A DNA stretch of 7,306 nucleotides, from contig CAYOZL010000082.1 of NCBI GenBank assembly GCA_964408435.1, forward strand, positions 1-7,306, read 5' to 3'. The notes beneath the pieces were generated by a model. It searched no databases and was not told the DNA's origin. It saw only the letters and a list, made by a program, of their open reading frames with translations. The DNA comes from CAYOZL01 sp964408435 (GTDB lineage Bacteria > Bdellovibrionota_C > UBA2361 > SZUA-149 > CAYOZL01). Of the stretch, positions 5,434-7,306 are shown piece after piece; positions within the stretch are counted from its first letter, which is position 1; each line of letters starts with the position of its first letter. The translations under genes and the position numbers were made by a program.

Positions 5434-5446
5434 TAGCATAGTGGGT
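5434..5446 (+). repeat. 13-bp direct repeat, left copy
   Basis: TAGCATAGTGGGT is identical to 6968-6980, so the two copies bracket parA and its partner gene. It overlaps the first half-site of the dyad at 5442-5455. Confidence 0.7.
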
Positions 5447-5542
5447 AAAAACCCATAAGGGAATATTCCCATGTGGGAATATTGATTAAATAGCGTAAAT
5501 TAAATTTAGAAAAGAAATCTAGATAAGAAAGAGTAAAGCAAT

Positions 5543-6445
5543 ATGAAATCATTAGGAAGGATAGCAGCTTTTGCAAACCAAAAAGGGGGATGCGGAAAAA
5601 CAACAACCTGTATCAATCTAGGAGCAGCTCTAGCTAGGCAAGGTAATCGAGTTTGTCTAATTGATGTAGATAACAACCGAGGGTTAACAAGAACTTTCTC
5701 AGTTCCAGAAGAACAGTATTATAGCTCGTTTGATTTATTAACTGGCACAGCCTCCCTGGATGATTGCCTTATTACTACTGAGTTTGATGGCCTGTTAAAT
5801 GGTGAGGAAACTAAGATTTCATTACCTGAGAATTTTTCAATTATACCAGCTAGTAGAGAGCTTGAAACTCTACCTGACTTAGCTAGGAGCAAGCCAAATT
5901 TAAAACCTGAAAAACTATTTAAGAAAGCTCTTAGTGATTTATCAAAACAATTTGATTATGTCTTTATAGATACAGCTCCTAATTTAACATACCCAACTGT
6001 TATTGCTTATAATACCGTGCCTTGGTTTGTCTTAGTCTCTAAAGCAGGAAAAACAGCGATAGACTCACTTACTGATGCAGTTAGTGATTTACTAGAGGTA
6101 AAGAAACACGGAGCAGCAGGGAGGCTTTTAGGCGTTTGTCTAACCGAAGTTGACATGAGGACTAGATTATCAAGAAGCGTTGTTGATTTTGTAAAAGAAG
6201 ACTTTGTTGCTGAATTACCAGATGGTGAGCAATTCCCATTACACTTTAGTACAAATATTAGTAGAGCCATTGCAGTAGAAGAGGCTCCGTATGCAGCAAA
6301 AACAATTTTTGATTATCAAAGTAACTCTAAAACATGTGCTGAGTATGAAGAGTTAGCAGAAGAGGTGATTGCAAGATTTTATAAATTGGAACGTACATTT
6401 GGGCTTAGAAAGCCTGTTAAAGTGCAAAAGCTAGTTAATTCTTAA
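5543..6445 (+). CDS. parA: ParA-family plasmid partition ATPase
   Basis: The 300-residue protein has the deviant Walker A motif KGGCGKTT (14-21), starting only 13 residues in, so there is no N-terminal DNA-binding domain (Ib-like small ParA). The Walker A' region is LIDVDNN (39-45) rather than the usual DxDPQG, a mild departure. Walker B is YVFIDTAPN (139-147) with Asp143. ParA dimerises on ATP, binds nucleoid DNA nonspecifically and is released by its centromere-bound partner, moving the plasmid to each cell half. The insertion around residues 80-95 and the basic tail KPVKVQK are unremarkable. The ATG follows a modest GAAAGAG about nine bases upstream. The gene is preceded by the palindrome array and followed after 39 bases by the candidate partner, a standard par operon layout. 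An integrated-element ParA is possible. Confidence 0.92.
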   Translation: MKSLGRIAAFANQKGGCGKTTTCINLGAALARQGNRVCLIDVDNNRGLTRTFSVPEEQYYSSFDLLTGTASLDDCLITTEFDGLLNGEETKISLPENFSIIPASRELETLPDLARSKPNLKPEKLFKKALSDLSKQFDYVFIDTAPNLTYPTVIAYNTVPWFVLVSKAGKTAIDSLTDAVSDLLEVKKHGAAGRLLGVCLTEVDMRTRLSRSVVDFVKEDFVAELPDGEQFPLHFSTNISRAIAVEEAPYAAKTIFDYQSNSKTCAEYEELAEEVIARFYKLERTFGLRKPVKVQKLVNS

Positions 6446-6460
6446 TTAGGTAATTAAGAA
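6439..6460. repeat. inverted repeat over the parA stop codon
   Basis: Perfect 10-bp arms TTCTTAATTA (6439-6448) and TAATTAAGAA (6451-6460) flank GG and cover the parA TAA. There is no T tract on the plus strand, so it is not a usual terminator. A weak AT hairpin between the two par genes could adjust downstream expression. Confidence 0.5.
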
Positions 6461-6484
6461 AAAAAGAAAAAGAGTAGGGGAGAC

Positions 6485-6958
6485 ATGGGAAAGAAGCCAA
6501 ATTTTAAGCCAAGTAGGTCGCAAAAAAATAACGTTAGTAGCGTTTTAAAAATGGGTAATACTCAAGCAGTAATAGAAAGAGAAGTGATAGAAGCTAGGAA
6601 ACCTGTTTTGCAAGCAAGGCCAGCAACTTCTCCTAAGTCAGTTGATAGTAGAAAGAAAAAATTATCTCATTTAAAAATTCTTTTAGAATACGCAGAGAAG
6701 AAAGAATTAACTCAGATGCTAAATGAGCTAGGTGATGAGTTAGGACATAATGTTCAATTTAGTATTTTTGCTAGAGCATTATTGCTTGTAGCCCTAGCAA
6801 AAAAAGATGATTTAGTAGCTTCTGCTAGAAATTATAATAATCTAGAAAGACCATCTAATTCTAATGTTCAAGCCTTTAGAGCTTATGAAGAGCAAATTAG
6901 TAATATGATTTTTGAGGGTTTGGATTTGTCTGGATTACCACCAGAGAGAAGGGGCTAG
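6485..6958 (+). CDS. basic 157-residue protein, candidate ParA partner (ParB-like role)
   Basis: I do not recognise a family. Residues 1-60 are basic, low in hydrophobics and probably disordered, with lysine/arginine clusters and KKPNFKPSRSQKNN at the start. This resembles the flexible arms of small centromere-binding proteins that stimulate ParA. Residues 61-107 (SHLKILLEYAEKKELTQMLNELGDELGHNVQFSIFARALLLVALAKK) can be read as a short strand followed by two amphipathic helices, compatible with a ribbon-helix-helix fold, but this is inference. A helical tail ends LSGLPPERRG. Start selection is firm: an AGGGGAG sits just upstream of ATG 6485. The gene is co-oriented with parA 39 bases downstream, and the palindrome array upstream of parA would be its natural target. 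A downstream gene of other function cannot be excluded. Confidence 0.7.
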   Translation: MGKKPNFKPSRSQKNNVSSVLKMGNTQAVIEREVIEARKPVLQARPATSPKSVDSRKKKLSHLKILLEYAEKKELTQMLNELGDELGHNVQFSIFARALLLVALAKKDDLVASARNYNNLERPSNSNVQAFRAYEEQISNMIFEGLDLSGLPPERRG

Positions 6959-6967
6959 AGAAGAGGG

Positions 6968-6980
6968 TAGCATAGTGGGT
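6968..6980 (+). repeat. 13-bp direct repeat, right copy
   Basis: TAGCATAGTGGGT begins 10 bases after the stop of the candidate ParA-partner gene and is identical to 5434-5446, 1534 bp away in the same orientation. Confidence 0.7.
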
Positions 6981-7036
6981 TTTGAGGTATATGGGTAAAA
7001 TGGCTTACGAGTAAGGACTTTGGCGAAGATAGTCTT

Positions 7037-7051
7037 TACGCAAATTGCGTA
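7037..7051. repeat. 15-bp palindrome TACGCAAATTGCGTA
   Basis: Perfect 7-bp arms lie around a single central A, overlapping the end of the imperfect hairpin at 7011-7039. There is no T tract after it, so a protein-binding site is more likely than a terminator. It differs from the TACCCA family. Confidence 0.6.
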
Positions 7052-7148
7052 CATGTTTACGTTAAATAAGTAAATTAATTTATTGAAAAGTTATAGGTAA
7101 TAGAATTAGCTTTAAAATGGATTTGTTAGAAAAGTATAAAAATAAAAA

Positions 7149-7268
7149 ATGGCTAAAGTGACCTCAGTAGAAGAACTTGCAATTCTTTTAAGAAAAAAAG
7201 AAGACGAAAATCTAGAATTTAAAGAAGCTCGTTTTAAATTTGATACTAAGTACCTGAGTTTCGCCTAA
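7149..7268 (+). pseudogene. 39-codon stump of a Schlafen AlbA_2-type gene
   Basis: The frame starts at ATG 7149 and encodes MAKVTSVEELAILLRKKEDE followed by NLEFKEARFKFD and KYLSFA before TAA 7266-7268. The E-x-LEFKEA segment followed by an F-D helix start matches the N-terminus of AlbA_2/Schlafen-type putative DNA-binding domains, which normally continue with a YCxAxxNxxGG-like region and often an ATP-binding domain. Here the similarity ends at about residue 36 and a stop follows, and I could not see the missing part in the remaining 38 bases. The gene is therefore truncated, most likely at a recombination junction near 7250. No ribosome-binding site is visible. A short independent peptide is the less likely alternative. 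Confidence 0.55.
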
Positions 7269-7306
7269 GAAACCTTAATAGCAGTCTGATCTTGTAATGA
7301 AATAGC

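Larger units (their letters stand above)
5224..5483. promoter_or_regulatory. TACCCA/TGGGTA palindrome array upstream of parA, candidate centromere/operator
   Basis: Eight exact half-sites lie in 224 bases: TGGGTA at 5224, 5264, 5322, 5338 and 5442, and TACCCA at 5240, 5256 and 5330. They form dyads: a perfect 20-bp palindrome at 5253-5272, the joined pair TGGGTAAATACCCA (5322-5335) and TACCCATGTGGGTA (5330-5343), and TGGGTAAAAACCCA (5442-5455). Two variants with a TTCCC core follow: GGGAATATTCCC (5459-5470) and a dyad with perfect 10-bp arms around TG (5462-5483). Position and spacing suit a partition site and parA operator bound by the partner protein; Rep-binding sites are the alternative. 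Confidence 0.7.
4863..5542. other. noncoding control region between rep-like gene and parA, probable origin/centromere
   Basis: This 680-base gap between divergent genes holds no convincing protein gene. From left to right it contains the rep-like leader, a nested inverted repeat (4954-5011), a plus-strand terminator (5049-5073), a pyrimidine-rich stretch (about 5085-5130), AT-rich 12-mer iterons (5134-5172), a TGGGTA/TACCCA palindrome array (5224-5483), G-rich 8-mers (5354-5377) and a cruciform-capable element (5386-5441: CTATGC and GCATAG arms enclosing a GCAATA/TATTGC hairpin at 5401-5417). Repeats of this density between rep and par genes suggest the replication origin and partition site. 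No DnaA box was confirmed by eye. Confidence 0.6.
6959..7148. other. noncoding stretch after the par operon
   Basis: The first 40 bases are G-rich and carry one TGGGTA half-site (6992-6997). An imperfect hairpin (GTAAGGACT 7011-7019 with AGTCTTTAC 7031-7039) is followed by the palindrome at 7037-7051 and then an AT-rich run. A 14-codon frame (7117-7161) overlapping the next gene start is probably chance. Confidence 0.5.

Noticed and set aside
5224..5483. CRISPR array
   Set aside because: The repeats are short dyads in both orientations at irregular distances, not identical direct repeats with unique spacers, and no cas genes are present.
6007..6270. 87-codon minus-strand frame
   Set aside because: It is opposite the well-conserved ParA coding sequence.

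Overview
The window looks like the backbone of a bacterial plasmid, or a plasmid-derived integrated element, from an AT-rich bacterium. The reasons are a putative two-winged-helix replication protein, a ParA-type partition ATPase with a small basic partner, a roughly 680-base repeat-rich gap between them, and a cargo of toxin-antitoxin genes and broken genes. I cannot name the host from sequence alone. Shine-Dalgarno sequences are uneven: strong before the ParA partner gene and hicB, apparently absent before the rep-like gene, hicA and the AAA ATPase gene.

Layout. Everything from 1 to 4862 is on the minus strand; everything from 5543 onward is on the plus strand. Reading leftward from 4862: the putative replication initiator (3594-4862); a hicA-hicB toxin-antitoxin pair followed 3 bases later by an orphan ribbon-helix-helix antitoxin (2693-3539); a 43-codon fragment of a DUF6933-like gene (2541-2672); an EamA-type transporter broken by one extra base in an A8 tract (1701-2538); an AAA ATPase with a C-terminal DUF4143/nuclease-like domain behind a promoter with a tandem palindromic operator (442-1647); and the intact 5' part of the DUF6933-like gene running off the left edge (1-440). 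The first 93 bp of the DUF6933-like gene occur twice (348-440 and 2580-2672) with one synonymous difference.

The gap 4863-5542 is the likely control and origin/centromere region. Next to rep it has a strong plus-strand terminator (5049-5073) with no convincing gene ending there, a nested inverted repeat and a plus-strand promoter candidate, which together suggest an antisense RNA to the rep leader. Then come AT-rich 12-mer iterons (5134-5172) and a dense set of TACCCA/TGGGTA palindromes (5224-5483) just ahead of parA.

Rightward, parA (5543-6445) and a 157-residue basic protein (6485-6958) form the probable partition operon. It is bracketed by an exact 13-bp direct repeat (5434-5446 and 6968-6980). 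The right end (6959-7306) has a hairpin, a 15-bp palindrome and a 39-codon stump of a Schlafen/AlbA_2-type gene. Working model: the rep-like protein copies the element, ParA with the 157-residue protein acting on the palindrome array segregates it, and HicAB penalises its loss. The left half has been reshuffled by recombination.
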